Part shown: in pieces, positions 55,654-64,000 of the stretch
Numbering within the stretch: the stretch's first letter is position 1
Layout: each line of letters starts with the position of its first letter
DNA from: Pseudomonadota bacterium
GTDB lineage: Bacteria > Pseudomonadota > Alphaproteobacteria > Rhizobiales > Rhizobiaceae
Direction: 5' to 3'
Length of the DNA: 64,000 nucleotides
Assembly (NCBI GenBank): GCA_023457435.1
Contig: JAEWLS010000042.1
Location: forward strand, 5,558-69,557
Translations under genes and position numbers: made by a program
The notes under the pieces: model-generated
What the model saw: only the letters and a program-made list of their open reading frames with translations
What the model was told of the DNA's origin: nothing
The model's database searches: none

Positions 55654-55764
55654 TTTCTCGGATTGCAAGAGCCCTTCTGGAAATCGTTGGCCCAACGTTC
55701 GGTGTGTTGTGCGGCCCGCGGCCATCGGCTAAAAGCCCTCACCCACGCGAACAGGGAGGACGGA

Positions 55765-55827
55765 ATGCGCATATCTGGAATCGTCTCCCACCGTTCGGAC
55801 GACGCCGGGCTACGCCCGCTTCGCTAG
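55765..55827 (+). CDS. Possible 20-residue leader peptide
   Basis: A short frame (MRISGIVSHRSDDAGLRPLR) is preceded by GGGAGGA with good spacing. It ends 63 bases before the ABC exporter start. The end of the frame contains a small CGGGC-TAC-GCCCG hairpin. It could be a regulatory leader or chance. Confidence 0.25.
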   Translation: MRISGIVSHRSDDAGLRPLR

Positions 55828-55890
55828 AACGTCGCGCCACGGCGCATCGCCTGCGGCCCCTGCCGCGTTACTTCGCACAATGAATTCGGG

Positions 55891-57723
55891 ATGGCGCCGC
55901 CGCGGCGTCACGCAACCATGTCTTCTCGTCGTTCCAGCGCGCTCGGTGGCGCGTTCCGCAACGTCTTCGCCTTTTGCGCCATCCACTGGCGCCGCCAGCC
56001 GGTACGCATCGCGCTGCTGGTGACGGCGTTCCTCGCCACCACGGTCACGGACGTGCTGACCCCGCTCTTCGCCGGCCGGCTGGTCGATGCCGTCTCCTCC
56101 GGGACGGCCATGGACGCTGCAGCGTGGAACGGTGCGGTGTCGGCATTCATCGCGCTGCTGGTGCTCGCGCTGAGCTCCGTGATCCTGCGCCAGCTCGCCT
56201 TCACCGGCATCATCACGCTGACCCTGCGCATGATGTCGGACATCGGCGCCGACACGTTCCACCGAGTCCAGCGCTTCTCGACCGACTGGCACGCGAACAG
56301 CTTTGCCGGCTCGACGGTCCGCAAGGTCACGCGCGGCATGTGGGCACTGGATGTGCTCAATGACACGATCCTGATGGCGCTGATCCCGTCGGTAACGATG
56401 CTCATCGGTACGACGCTGCTGCTTGGCTGGTTCTGGCCGCTCCTCGGCGTCGTCGTCGGCGTCGCAGCCGTCATCTACATCTCGGTCACCGTGTCGATGT
56501 CGCTGTTCTTCGTAGCGCCGGCCGCGCGTCTTTCGAATGCCTGGGACACCAAGCTCGGCGGGTCGCTGGCCGACGCGGTCAGCTGCAACGCGGTGGTCAA
56601 GGCGTTCGGCGCCGAGCGCCGCGAGGACGCTCGCCTGGCCGCGGTCATGACCAAGTGGCGAAAGCGTACGGCCCGTACATGGAAACGCGGCACGCTGAAC
56701 GGGACCATCCAGGGCTCGATGCTGCTCCTGATGCGCGGGGCGATCGTCGGCGTGGCGCTGCTCTTGTGGTCGCGCGGCCAGCTCGGCGCCGGCGACATCG
56801 CCTTTGTGCTGACCTCGCTGTTTCTGCTGCAGGGATATCTGCGCGACATCGGCCAGCACGTGCGCAACCTGCAGCGCTCGGTCAACGACATGGAGGAACT
56901 CGTCGATTTGCATTCCGAGCCGCTTGGCGTCGCCAACCGTCCCGGTGCCGTGCCGATCGCGATCCAGGAGGGCGCCATCGAATTCGACAAGGTGGCGTTC
57001 CATTACGGCCGCCACGCCGCACCGCTCTACCGAGACTTCTCGGTGTCGATCGCGCCGGGCGAGCGTGTCGGCCTCGTCGGCCACTCCGGCTCGGGCAAGA
57101 CCACCTTCGTCAAGCTGATCCAGCGGCTCTACGACGTGAAGGACGGCCGCATCCTCATCGACGGGCAGGACATCGCCGACGCCACCCAGGCGTCGTTGCG
57201 CCAGCAGATCGCGATCGTGCAGCAGGAGCCGATCCTGTTCCACCGCTCGCTCGCCGAGAATATCGCCTATGCGCGCCCCGGCGCCAGCCAAGCCGAGATC
57301 GAGCGGGCGGCGGAGCTGGCGAGCGCGCACGAGTTCATCGAGCGCCTGCCGAAGGGCTACGCGACGCTCGTCGGCGAGCGCGGGGTGAAGCTGTCCGGCG
57401 GCGAGCGCCAGCGCGTGGCGCTCGCGCGCGCCTTCCTGGCCGACGCACCGATCCTGATACTCGACGAGGCGACGTCCAGCCTCGATTCGGAATCCGAGGT
57501 GCTGATCCAGAGGGCCATGCAGCGCCTGATGCTCGGCCGAACGACCCTGATCATCGCGCACCGGCTCTCGACGGTACGGGCGCTCGACAGGCTGCTGGTC
57601 TTCGACCGCGGCCGGATCGTCGAGGAAGGCAGGCACGATTCGCTGGTGCGTGTGGAAGGCGGGATCTACCGCAGGCTGTTCGAGCGTCAGGCGCTCGAAC
57701 TCACCAAGGGACTGGCAGTCTGA
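55891..57723 (+). CDS. ABC exporter (MsbA-like, membrane plus ATPase domains)
   Basis: This is a 610-residue half-transporter. The membrane domain covers residues 30-330 with six helices; the ATPase has Walker A GHSGSGKTT near residue 398, the signature GVKLSGGERQRVALAR, Walker B ILILDEATSSLD and the H-loop IAHRLST. It resembles MsbA/multidrug exporters. The substrate is unknown. The ATG at 55891 is used; another ATG nine codons later is possible. No second subunit is adjacent, so it should act as a homodimer. Confidence 0.9.
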   Translation: MAPPRRHATMSSRRSSALGGAFRNVFAFCAIHWRRQPVRIALLVTAFLATTVTDVLTPLFAGRLVDAVSSGTAMDAAAWNGAVSAFIALLVLALSSVILRQLAFTGIITLTLRMMSDIGADTFHRVQRFSTDWHANSFAGSTVRKVTRGMWALDVLNDTILMALIPSVTMLIGTTLLLGWFWPLLGVVVGVAAVIYISVTVSMSLFFVAPAARLSNAWDTKLGGSLADAVSCNAVVKAFGAERREDARLAAVMTKWRKRTARTWKRGTLNGTIQGSMLLLMRGAIVGVALLLWSRGQLGAGDIAFVLTSLFLLQGYLRDIGQHVRNLQRSVNDMEELVDLHSEPLGVANRPGAVPIAIQEGAIEFDKVAFHYGRHAAPLYRDFSVSIAPGERVGLVGHSGSGKTTFVKLIQRLYDVKDGRILIDGQDIADATQASLRQQIAIVQQEPILFHRSLAENIAYARPGASQAEIERAAELASAHEFIERLPKGYATLVGERGVKLSGGERQRVALARAFLADAPILILDEATSSLDSESEVLIQRAMQRLMLGRTTLIIAHRLSTVRALDRLLVFDRGRIVEEGRHDSLVRVEGGIYRRLFERQALELTKGLAV

Positions 57724-57819
57724 TTGCTGCCGGCGTGCTTTCGCAGAGCTTCGCGCCGGCATAGAGCCGCTGTAACGTCGCGGGCGCGGCGTGGCACGTC
57801 GCCGTTACATGGACCTCCT

Positions 57820-59064
57820 ATGCACCGCATCATGAAGAACAGCACACACCTCCTCATCGCCGTGCTCGCCGGCGTATTCGTCTCCGTCGCGACGGCCGCG
57901 CTCGCCAACCCGACCACCTACAGGGGCAAGCTCGGCACGATCGACATCGTCGTCGAGCTGAACATCGACCCTTTGCAGAAGGGACCGATCGCTGGCCGCT
58001 ACGCCTACATGTCCAAGGGCGTCGACATCCCGCTCCAGAGCGTGGCGCGAAAGGGCAAAAGCTTCGAGCTCGCGGAAGAGGAAGCGTGCGGCGCCGAGAA
58101 GTGCGGCGATGGCCAGAAGCCGCCGATCGGCGCGACGTGGACGCTCGCGGCAAACGCCGACGGCAGCCTTTCAGGCACCTGGAAGAGCGCCAAGCGCTCG
58201 CTGCCGCTGCAGCTCTCGCGCGTCGGCAGCCGCGAGGACATGGAGGCCACGACGCCGCTTGCGCTCTACCAGTTCAGCGACGAGCTGACCTATTCGGAGG
58301 ATTCGATCATCTCCATCGAATCGTCCCCGTACGACTACACGCGCAATGACGTGCCGGTCACGACCAGCCAGCCCGAGGGCTTCGCGGACGCCAAGTTTGC
58401 CTACGCCGTCGATCCGCGCACCAAATTCCGCATGCCGCGCGTGGTTCGGGTCGAAGGCGGCTCGGCAGGATCGGCCAACGATCTCCTCAAGCAGCGCCAC
58501 TGGCGCAACAACATCTCCGCGTGGTCGTGCGCCGCCATGCAATACATCGGCCTCAACGATTTCGGCGGCACATGGTCGTCGGATGGCGGCTCGCTCGGAG
58601 GCTGGGACTCCGAATTCTTCACCGAGGTCCACGCGCTCACGCCGAAAGTCATGAGCTGGCAGGAATCGGGCAGCCTGTTCTGCCACGGCGCACACCCCTA
58701 CAATTTCCGCCGTTCCTATACGATGGATGTGGCAGTCGGACGTCTGCTCGGGCTCGGCGACATGTTCGCCGACGTTCAGGACAATCTGCCGGGCGAGAGC
58801 CTCGTCGGCTTCGTCAGGGATCGCCGGCCGAAACCTACCGCTCCGCACGACATCGAGTACGAGCAGGATTGCGGCATCGACGATCTGATCGCGCAGAATC
58901 TCACTGCGAGCCTCAAGCGCGATGCCGGGGGGTTGAAGCTCGTATTCGCGCTCGAGGGGCTGCCGCACGTCATCGCCGCATGCGAGGACGACCTGTTCGA
59001 GGTGCCGGTGGCCGAAGTGGCGGACCTTATGACCAACGAATTCCACGCGCTGCTGGGTCTCTGA
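57820..59064 (+). CDS. Hypothetical secreted protein (414 aa)
   Basis: The N-terminus is a signal peptide (MHRIMKNSTHLLIAVLAGVF and onward, ending ALAN). The mature part contains beta-rich blocks (TYRGKLGTIDIVVELNID, SGTWKSAKRSLPLQLSR) like small periplasmic lipocalin-like or DUF domains, then a region with WSCAAMQYIGL and LFCHGAHPY carrying paired cysteines. It ends with CEDDLFEVPVAEV. I do not recognise the family. It is probably periplasmic or outer-membrane-linked. Starts at 57820 and 57832 are both possible. Confidence 0.78.
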   Translation: MHRIMKNSTHLLIAVLAGVFVSVATAALANPTTYRGKLGTIDIVVELNIDPLQKGPIAGRYAYMSKGVDIPLQSVARKGKSFELAEEEACGAEKCGDGQKPPIGATWTLAANADGSLSGTWKSAKRSLPLQLSRVGSREDMEATTPLALYQFSDELTYSEDSIISIESSPYDYTRNDVPVTTSQPEGFADAKFAYAVDPRTKFRMPRVVRVEGGSAGSANDLLKQRHWRNNISAWSCAAMQYIGLNDFGGTWSSDGGSLGGWDSEFFTEVHALTPKVMSWQESGSLFCHGAHPYNFRRSYTMDVAVGRLLGLGDMFADVQDNLPGESLVGFVRDRRPKPTAPHDIEYEQDCGIDDLIAQNLTASLKRDAGGLKLVFALEGLPHVIAACEDDLFEVPVAEVADLMTNEFHALLGL

Positions 59065-59094
59065 TCGTCCATTCTGGCGCGCGGCCCGCGTTCG

Positions 59095-59928
59095 CTAGCG
59101 CACGAGCATCAGCGGCAGGCGCAGATCCGCCAGCACGCCCTTGGTCGCGCCTCCGAGCACGAAGTCGCGCATCCGCGAATGGCCGTACGCGCCCATGACC
59201 ATGAGATCGACGCCGGCATCGCGCGCCGCGTCCTGCAGCGTCGCCTCGATCGGTTCGTCCATCGCCTTCACTTCGACGAACTTGGCGTCGACGTCGCTGA
59301 GCCGCAATGCTTCGTTCATCCTTTCGCCGGGGGCGCGCTCTTCGAGCGGCTTGTCGTCCGCCGCGGTGAGAACCGTCACCTCGCGGGCGCCGGCGATGAG
59401 CGAGGAGGCTGCCGCAACCGCGCCTGCCGCGGCCGCTGATCCGTCCCAGGCGATGGCGATCCGGTCGAGCGTCTTGGGGGCGGCGCCCGGCAACAGGAAG
59501 ACCGGCCTTCCGGAGCCGAACATCAACGCCTCCGCGAGATCGCACACGGCGCGGTTGCCCGGTTCCCACCCGACGATGGAGCAGTCGAAGTAGCGCGCGT
59601 GCCGTGCCGCGACCTCGCCGAAAAGTTCGGGGGCGGCCGCCACGCTCTCGCTCGTCATCGAGACAGCCTGCGCCTTCGCGGCATCGCCGACGGCCTGCAG
59701 CAGCAGCGTGGCCGCCGTCTTGCTCCGCTTCTCGGCCTCGCGGGTCATGGCCGTCACGTCCAGCATCATGCGCGACAGGGCGTTCGAAACCTCGCGAATC
59801 TCGGCCACCAGCGTGAGCGCATGAAGATCGGCCTCCAGCAGCCGGGCGAGGACCGCGGCCGAGCCGGCCGATCCTTGCGGGCTCGAGTCGGGAAATGTGA
59901 CCAGCGGCGTCAGCGCGCGTCTTTTCAT
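59095..59928 (-). CDS. Universal stress protein
   Basis: This is a 277-residue protein with two UspA-like halves. The second half has the nucleotide loop GAYGHSRMRDFVLGGATKGVL (G-x2-G-x9-G-S/T type) and begins RIAIAWDGSAAAAGAVAAA. The first half is degenerate. It likely binds ATP and responds to stress or starvation. It is convergent with the secreted protein gene and divergent from ivd, with 142 bases between the starts. Confidence 0.92.
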   Translation of the reverse strand: MKRRALTPLVTFPDSSPQGSAGSAAVLARLLEADLHALTLVAEIREVSNALSRMMLDVTAMTREAEKRSKTAATLLLQAVGDAAKAQAVSMTSESVAAAPELFGEVAARHARYFDCSIVGWEPGNRAVCDLAEALMFGSGRPVFLLPGAAPKTLDRIAIAWDGSAAAAGAVAAASSLIAGAREVTVLTAADDKPLEERAPGERMNEALRLSDVDAKFVEVKAMDEPIEATLQDAARDAGVDLMVMGAYGHSRMRDFVLGGATKGVLADLRLPLMLVR

Positions 59929-60070
59929 GTGTCTTCTCCGTGTTTCGACCGTCTGCGACTGTAGCAGATGCTGGAGCAGCCAACTTGATGTGGCTCAACT
60001 TGCGCGCCGTTCCGGTAGGCAGGCACCGGCGCCTGTCGTATTGATGGCCGGCAGGCTCGGAGGATTATCG

Positions 60071-61231
60071 ATGTACGATCGGACGATGCGCTTTGGCCTT
60101 GGCGAAGAGATCGAGGCCCTGCGCGAAACGGTGCGCCGGTTCGCCGCCGACGAGATCGCGCCGCGCGCAGCCGGGATCGACAGCTCGAACGAGTTTCCCA
60201 TGGATCTGTGGGAGAAGCTCGGTGCGCTCGGCCTGCTCGGCATGACTGCCGATCCGGACTATGGCGGCAGCGGGCTCGGCTATGTCGCCCATGTCGTCGC
60301 CATGGAGGAGATCTCCAGGGCCTCGGCGTCCGTCGGTCTCTCCTACGGCGCCCACTCCAATCTCTGCGTCAACCAGATGAACCGCTGGGGTACGGCGGAG
60401 CAGAAGGCCAGGTACCTTCCCGGGCTGTGCGCCGGGACGACTGTCGGCGCGCTCGCGATGTCCGAGACGGGCTCCGGCTCGGATGTGGTGTCGATGCGGC
60501 TGCGCGCCGACCGGCGCAACGACCGCTACGTGCTCAACGGCTCGAAGATGTGGATCACCAACGGGCCGGATGCCGGCACGCTGATCGTCTACGCCAAGAC
60601 CGAGCAGACCATGGGCTCGCGCGGCATCACCGCATTCATCATCGAGAAGAGGATGAAGGGCTTCTCGGTGGCGCAGAAGCTCGACAAGCTCGGCATGCGC
60701 GGCTCCAACACGGGCGAACTGGTGTTCGAGGATGTCGACGTGCCGTTCGAGAACGTGCTCGGCGAGCACGGCCGCGGCGTCGAGGTGCTGATGTCGGGTC
60801 TCGACTACGAGCGCGTCGTGCTGTCCGGCGGCCCGCTCGGCATCATGGCCGCCTGCCTCGACGTGGTCGTGCCCTATGTCGGACAGCGGCGCCAGTTCGG
60901 CCAGGCGATCGGCGATTTCCAGCTGGTGCAGGGCAAGCTCGCCGACATGTACACGGTGATGAACGCCTGCCGCGCGTATGTCTATGCCGTCGCCGCCGCC
61001 TGCGACCGCAGGGAGACGACCCGGAAGGATGCCGCCGGCTGCATCCTCTACGCCGCAGAGAACGCCACGAAGGCCGCGCTCGACGCGATCCAGCTGCTCG
61101 GCGGCAACGGCTACATCAACGACTACCCGACCGGGCGGCTGCTGCGCGACGCCAAGCTCTACGAGATCGGAGCCGGCACCAGCGAGATCAGACGCTGGCT
61201 GATCGGCCGGGAGATCGTTGCGGAGGGGTGA
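60071..61231 (+). CDS. ivd: Isovaleryl-CoA dehydrogenase
   Basis: Ivd oxidises isovaleryl-CoA in leucine breakdown. The 386-residue acyl-CoA dehydrogenase has MSETGSGSDVVSM and WITNGPDAG for FAD/substrate binding. The catalytic base is Glu247 in GLDYERVVLSGG, the position used by isovaleryl-CoA dehydrogenases, rather than only the later YEIGAGTSEIRR site. AGGATT precedes the ATG at 60071. mccB follows after an inserted AbrB-VapC pair, so this is a leucine catabolic segment. Confidence 0.93.
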   Translation: MYDRTMRFGLGEEIEALRETVRRFAADEIAPRAAGIDSSNEFPMDLWEKLGALGLLGMTADPDYGGSGLGYVAHVVAMEEISRASASVGLSYGAHSNLCVNQMNRWGTAEQKARYLPGLCAGTTVGALAMSETGSGSDVVSMRLRADRRNDRYVLNGSKMWITNGPDAGTLIVYAKTEQTMGSRGITAFIIEKRMKGFSVAQKLDKLGMRGSNTGELVFEDVDVPFENVLGEHGRGVEVLMSGLDYERVVLSGGPLGIMAACLDVVVPYVGQRRQFGQAIGDFQLVQGKLADMYTVMNACRAYVYAVAAACDRRETTRKDAAGCILYAAENATKAALDAIQLLGGNGYINDYPTGRLLRDAKLYEIGAGTSEIRRWLIGREIVAEG

Positions 61232-61441
61232 GGAGCGTTTAGGCGTAGCCAAACGAAAAGCCAACGACTTGGCTCTTCGAGCAACGAACGCCCGGAGGCA
61301 TAGCGAAGGGCCGGGAGGCGTTGCCACCGGCACAATCTGCAGCGAATGGGAGCTTGCGCGTTGTCTGGAACCCCGCTCAATAATTGCCAGATCGCCTTCG
61401 GCGTGCCACTGTCGCTGATGCCCTCCATTGGAGTTCGGGAC

Positions 61442-61759
61442 ATGTCTGGCAAAGTTTTGGGCGAGCGCCCGCCGCAAGCATACGAGGCAGGCCCCGAACT
61501 CTCATCGGTTCCGGCCATGCGCGCCAGGATCGACAGCGCGGGTCGGATCGTCGTCCCGGCGGAGATGCGCCGGGCCATGCTGGTGGATGCGGATGGCCGC
61601 GTCACCGTCTCGGTGGTGGACGGCGAACTGCGCGTGGTCTCGCCCGCCGCTGCCGTGCGTCGGCTCCAGCGCCGAACGCGGGAACTGGTGCCTCCGGGCA
61701 CGCTGGTTTCCGAGGAGCTGGTTGCCGAGCGCCGTCGTGAGGCCGGTCTTGAGCGCTAG
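61442..61759 (+). CDS. AbrB/MazE-like antitoxin
   Basis: This is a 105-residue protein containing an AbrB-type swapped-hairpin DNA-binding domain (MRARIDSAGRIVVPAEMRRAM, core near residues 26-46). It should be the antitoxin of the adjacent VapC. An SD-like GGAG precedes the ATG at 61442; a shorter start at 61517 would begin exactly at the AbrB domain. Its end overlaps the toxin gene by 23 bases if the GTG start of the toxin is right. Confidence 0.8.
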   Translation: MSGKVLGERPPQAYEAGPELSSVPAMRARIDSAGRIVVPAEMRRAMLVDADGRVTVSVVDGELRVVSPAAAVRRLQRRTRELVPPGTLVSEELVAERRREAGLER

Positions 61760-62132
61760 CGTCTTCGATGCCTCCGCCATCCTTGCCGTCGCGTTCGCCG
61801 AACCGGGCTCGGATGCCGCGATGGCGCGTCTGCCCGACGCGGTCATGTCGTCGGTGAATTTCTCCGAAGCGGCGGCGAAGCTCTCCGACAAGGGCATGGC
61901 GGTCGACGAGGCCCTCGCATGGCTGGAAGGATTCGGCATCGAGGTCGCGCCGTTCGGCCGCGTCGAAGCTGTCTCCGCCGCCCGCCTTCGCGCCACGACG
62001 CGCCACCGTAACGTCTCCTTCGCAGACCGCGCCTGCCTGTCGCTCGCGCTCGCGCGCGGCCTGCCCGCCGTCACCACCGACAAGGCCTGGTCCGGTCTGG
62101 GTCTTGCCTGCGAAATCGTCCAGCTTCGCTAG
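61737..62132 (+). CDS. VapC-type PIN-domain toxin
   Basis: This is a PIN-domain protein of 131 residues from GTG 61737 (or 127 from TTG 61749). The acids are in SVFDASAILAV, the NFSEAAAKL glutamate, SFADRACLSLA and TTDKAW. It should be an RNase toxin held by the upstream AbrB protein. The pair sits between ivd and mccB with nine bases to mccB, so it is likely cotranscribed with mccB or has its own promoter near 61250-61440. Confidence 0.88.
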   Translation: MRPVLSASVFDASAILAVAFAEPGSDAAMARLPDAVMSSVNFSEAAAKLSDKGMAVDEALAWLEGFGIEVAPFGRVEAVSAARLRATTRHRNVSFADRACLSLALARGLPAVTTDKAWSGLGLACEIVQLR

Positions 62133-62140
62133 GAATTCCG

Positions 62141-63748
62141 ATGCCCGCCATCCGCTCGCAGATCTCGACCGCCACCGACGCCTTCAGGGCCAACGCCGCG
62201 CGCATGGCGGAGCTGGTCGCCGACATCGCCGCCAGGGCTAAGATGGTCGAAGCGGGCGGCCCGGAAGAGGCGCGCGAGCGCCACGTGTCGCGCGGCAAGC
62301 TGCTGCCGCGGCAGCGTCTGGCGCAGCTGCTCGACGTCGGCTCGCCCTTCCTCGAGATCGGCCAGTTCGCCGCGCACGACATGTATGGCGGCGAGGTCCC
62401 GGCAGCGGGGCTTCTCGCCGGCATCGGCCGCGTCGAGGGCCAGGAGGTGATGGTCGTCGTCAACGACGCCACGGTGAAGGGCGGCACCTACTACCCGATG
62501 ACCGTCAAGAAGCACCTGCGCGCCCAGGAAATCGCCGCGCAGAACAACCTGCCCTGCCTCTATCTTGTCGATTCCGGCGGCGCCAACCTGCCCAACCAGG
62601 ACGAGGTCTTTCCGGACCGCGAGCATTTCGGCCGCATCTTCTTCAACCAGGCCAACATGTCTGCTGCCGGCATCCCGCAGATCGCCTGCGTCATGGGTTC
62701 GTGCACGGCCGGCGGCGCCTACGTGCCGGCGATGGCCGACGAATCGATCATGGTGCGCAACCAGGCGACCATCTTCCTCGGCGGGCCGCCGCTGGTGAAG
62801 GCGGCGACCGGCGAGGAGGTGACGGCCGAAGAGCTCGGCGGCGCCGAGGTCCACACGCGCCAGTCCGGCGTCGCCGACCACTACGCCAACGACGACGCCC
62901 ACGCGCTCGCCATCGCGCGACGCATCGTGCGAAACCTGAATCGCAAGAAGCACATAGGGCTTTCGCTTCGCGATCCGATTCCGCCGCTTTATGCGCCGCA
63001 TGAGATCCACGGCATCGTGCCGCAGGACACGCGCACGCCCTACGACGCGCGCGAGCTGATCGCCCGCATCGTCGACGGCTCCGAGCTCGACGAGTTCAAG
63101 CAGAACTACGGCACCACGCTGGTCACCGGCTTCGCCCACATCCACGGCATGCCGGTCGGGATCATCGCCAACAACGGCGTGCTGTTCTCCGAGAGCGCGC
63201 TGAAGGGCGCGCATTTCATCGAGCTGTGCACGCAGCGAAAGATCCCGCTTGTCTTCCTGCAGAACATCACCGGCTTCATGGTCGGCAGGAAGTACGAGGC
63301 CGGCGGCATCGCCCGCGACGGCGCCAAGCTGGTCACCGCGGTCGCCACGGCGCGCGTGCCGAAGTTCACCGTCATCGTCGGCGGCTCGTTCGGCGCCGGC
63401 AATTACGGCATGTGCGGCCGCGCCTACTCGCCGCGCTTCCTGTGGATGTGGCCGAACGCGCGCATATCGGTGATGGGCGGCGAGCAGGCGGCCACCGTGC
63501 TGTCGCTGGTCAAGCGCGAGGGCATCGAGCGCAGGGGCGGCGCATGGTCGGACGAGGAGGAGAAGGCGTTCCGCGCGCCCATCCTCGAAAAATACGAGCG
63601 CGAGGGCCACCCGCTCTACTCCTCCGCGCGGCTGTGGGACGACGGCATCATCGATCCGGCGAAGACCCGCGAGGTGCTGGCACTGTCCCTGTCGGCAGCC
63701 CTCAACGCGCCGATCGAGGATACGCGCGTCGGCGTCTGGCGCATGTGA
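62141..63748 (+). CDS. mccB: Methylcrotonyl-CoA carboxylase carboxyltransferase subunit
   Basis: MccB carries out the carboxyltransferase half of 3-methylcrotonyl-CoA carboxylation in leucine breakdown. The 535-residue protein has the N-domain VDSGGANLPNQDEVFPDREHFG and GSCTAGGAYVPAM, and the C-domain LQNITGFMVGRKYEAGGIARDGAKLV and GGSFGAGNYGMCGRAYSPRF, matching MccB/LiuB more than propionyl-CoA carboxylase. The biotin subunit is not in the window. The start has an AGGAATT-type site. Confidence 0.94.
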   Translation: MPAIRSQISTATDAFRANAARMAELVADIAARAKMVEAGGPEEARERHVSRGKLLPRQRLAQLLDVGSPFLEIGQFAAHDMYGGEVPAAGLLAGIGRVEGQEVMVVVNDATVKGGTYYPMTVKKHLRAQEIAAQNNLPCLYLVDSGGANLPNQDEVFPDREHFGRIFFNQANMSAAGIPQIACVMGSCTAGGAYVPAMADESIMVRNQATIFLGGPPLVKAATGEEVTAEELGGAEVHTRQSGVADHYANDDAHALAIARRIVRNLNRKKHIGLSLRDPIPPLYAPHEIHGIVPQDTRTPYDARELIARIVDGSELDEFKQNYGTTLVTGFAHIHGMPVGIIANNGVLFSESALKGAHFIELCTQRKIPLVFLQNITGFMVGRKYEAGGIARDGAKLVTAVATARVPKFTVIVGGSFGAGNYGMCGRAYSPRFLWMWPNARISVMGGEQAATVLSLVKREGIERRGGAWSDEEEKAFRAPILEKYEREGHPLYSSARLWDDGIIDPAKTREVLALSLSAALNAPIEDTRVGVWRM

Positions 63749-63760
63749 GATGATCGCGTC

Positions 63761-64000
63761 GTGATTCCCTGGGAGACGCTGGACACGGCCGCCATCCCCG
63801 GCGGCCGCGAGACGCTCAGGCTGAAGCGCCGCGGCACCGAGTTCTCCATCATGCTCGGTGCCAACGAGCTGATGAACACCCGCCTGTCCGGCTCGGAGGA
63901 GGCGCTTGCCCGGCTCACCGTCGCGCGCATCGCCGCGCCGGCGCCGCGGGTGCTGATCGGCGGCCTCGGCCTCGGCTTCACGCTGCGCGCCGCCCTGCCC
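63761..64000 (+). CDS. Spermidine synthase-like methyltransferase fold protein (partial)
   Basis: Only the first 80 codons are in the window. From a GTG at 63761 the product begins IPWETLDTAAIPGGRETLRL and runs to a nucleotide-binding loop VLIGGLGLGFTLRAALP, as in spermidine-synthase-like SAM-fold enzymes. The ATG 11 bases upstream meets a stop within four codons, so the GTG is chosen. It follows mccB by 12 bases and is probably cotranscribed, although not an obvious part of leucine catabolism. Confidence 0.7.
   Translation, partial: MIPWETLDTAAIPGGRETLRLKRRGTEFSIMLGANELMNTRLSGSEEALARLTVARIAAPAPRVLIGGLGLGFTLRAALP

Noticed and set aside
55810..57762. A 650-codon open frame antisense to the ABC exporter
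   Set aside because: The ABC motifs on the plus strand are complete; the antisense product is low-complexity Arg/Asp/His-rich sequence.

Overview
This window is a GC-rich chromosomal stretch from an alphaproteobacterium of the Hyphomicrobiales, most like the Phyllobacteriaceae (Mesorhizobium and relatives). I infer this from three things: the gene order radA-cvpA-purF and rpoZ-rsh-pyrE-acpS-lepB-rnc-era, the two Brucella-Omp2-like porins, and a palindromic intergenic element of a type common in rhizobia. There is no phage, no complete insertion sequence and no CRISPR array. Most of the DNA is housekeeping, and the accessory signal comes from small modules wedged between core genes.

Layout. 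0-10 kb: radA, cvpA, purF; a guanidinium exporter (gdx/sugE) behind a guanidine-II riboswitch; an SDR; an acyltransferase; the phosphatidylethanolamine pair psd-pssA; and an Atm1-type ABC exporter downstream of a Cys-rich ArsR repressor with a perfect inverted-repeat operator. 10-21 kb: a LysM protein with a 57-bp in-frame tandem repeat, a LOG-type phosphoribohydrolase, a GST, rarD, a tightly overlapped six-gene run (DUF559, VOC, GFA, GFA, pip, cimA), a 154-bp palindromic element and cysS. 21-31 kb: a LysE/ArgO exporter, an SRAP protein, a Nudix enzyme, secreted proteins, a dihydroorotase-like protein with one metal ligand replaced, ygfZ, an HD protein, a first HEPN/MNT pair, a RimK-like ATP-grasp ligase with a GNAT enzyme, and an MscS channel with a shortened pore hinge.

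31-46 kb: an MFS permease; vapBC with a readable promoter; a thioesterase and recO; then the minus-strand core run rpoZ, rsh, pyrE, [MNT, HEPN], acpS, lepB, rnc, era, in which a second HEPN/MNT pair sits inside an essential gene string with overlapping stop and start codons; an NYN-domain protein, a family-5 uracil-DNA glycosylase, a HigBA-like pair, smpB and dapA. 46-64 kb: a lytic transglycosylase; two porin paralogues pointing away from each other around tRNA-Ser(GCU); a HisC-like aminotransferase; a TetR-regulated hydrolase operon with two matching palindromes; an ABC exporter; a universal stress protein; and a leucine-catabolism segment (ivd, mccB) interrupted by an AbrB-VapC pair. The last gene is cut by the window end.

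The most interesting threads are (1) five toxin-antitoxin-like modules in about 35 kb of core chromosome, two of them HEPN/MNT pairs whose HEPN proteins lack the usual catalytic arginine; (2) the guanidine-II riboswitch and gdx pair; (3) the ArsR-Atm1 metal-type operon; and (4) the ATP-grasp/GNAT pair, which may make or tag a peptide. Functions are assigned from family motifs read by eye; no database search was run.
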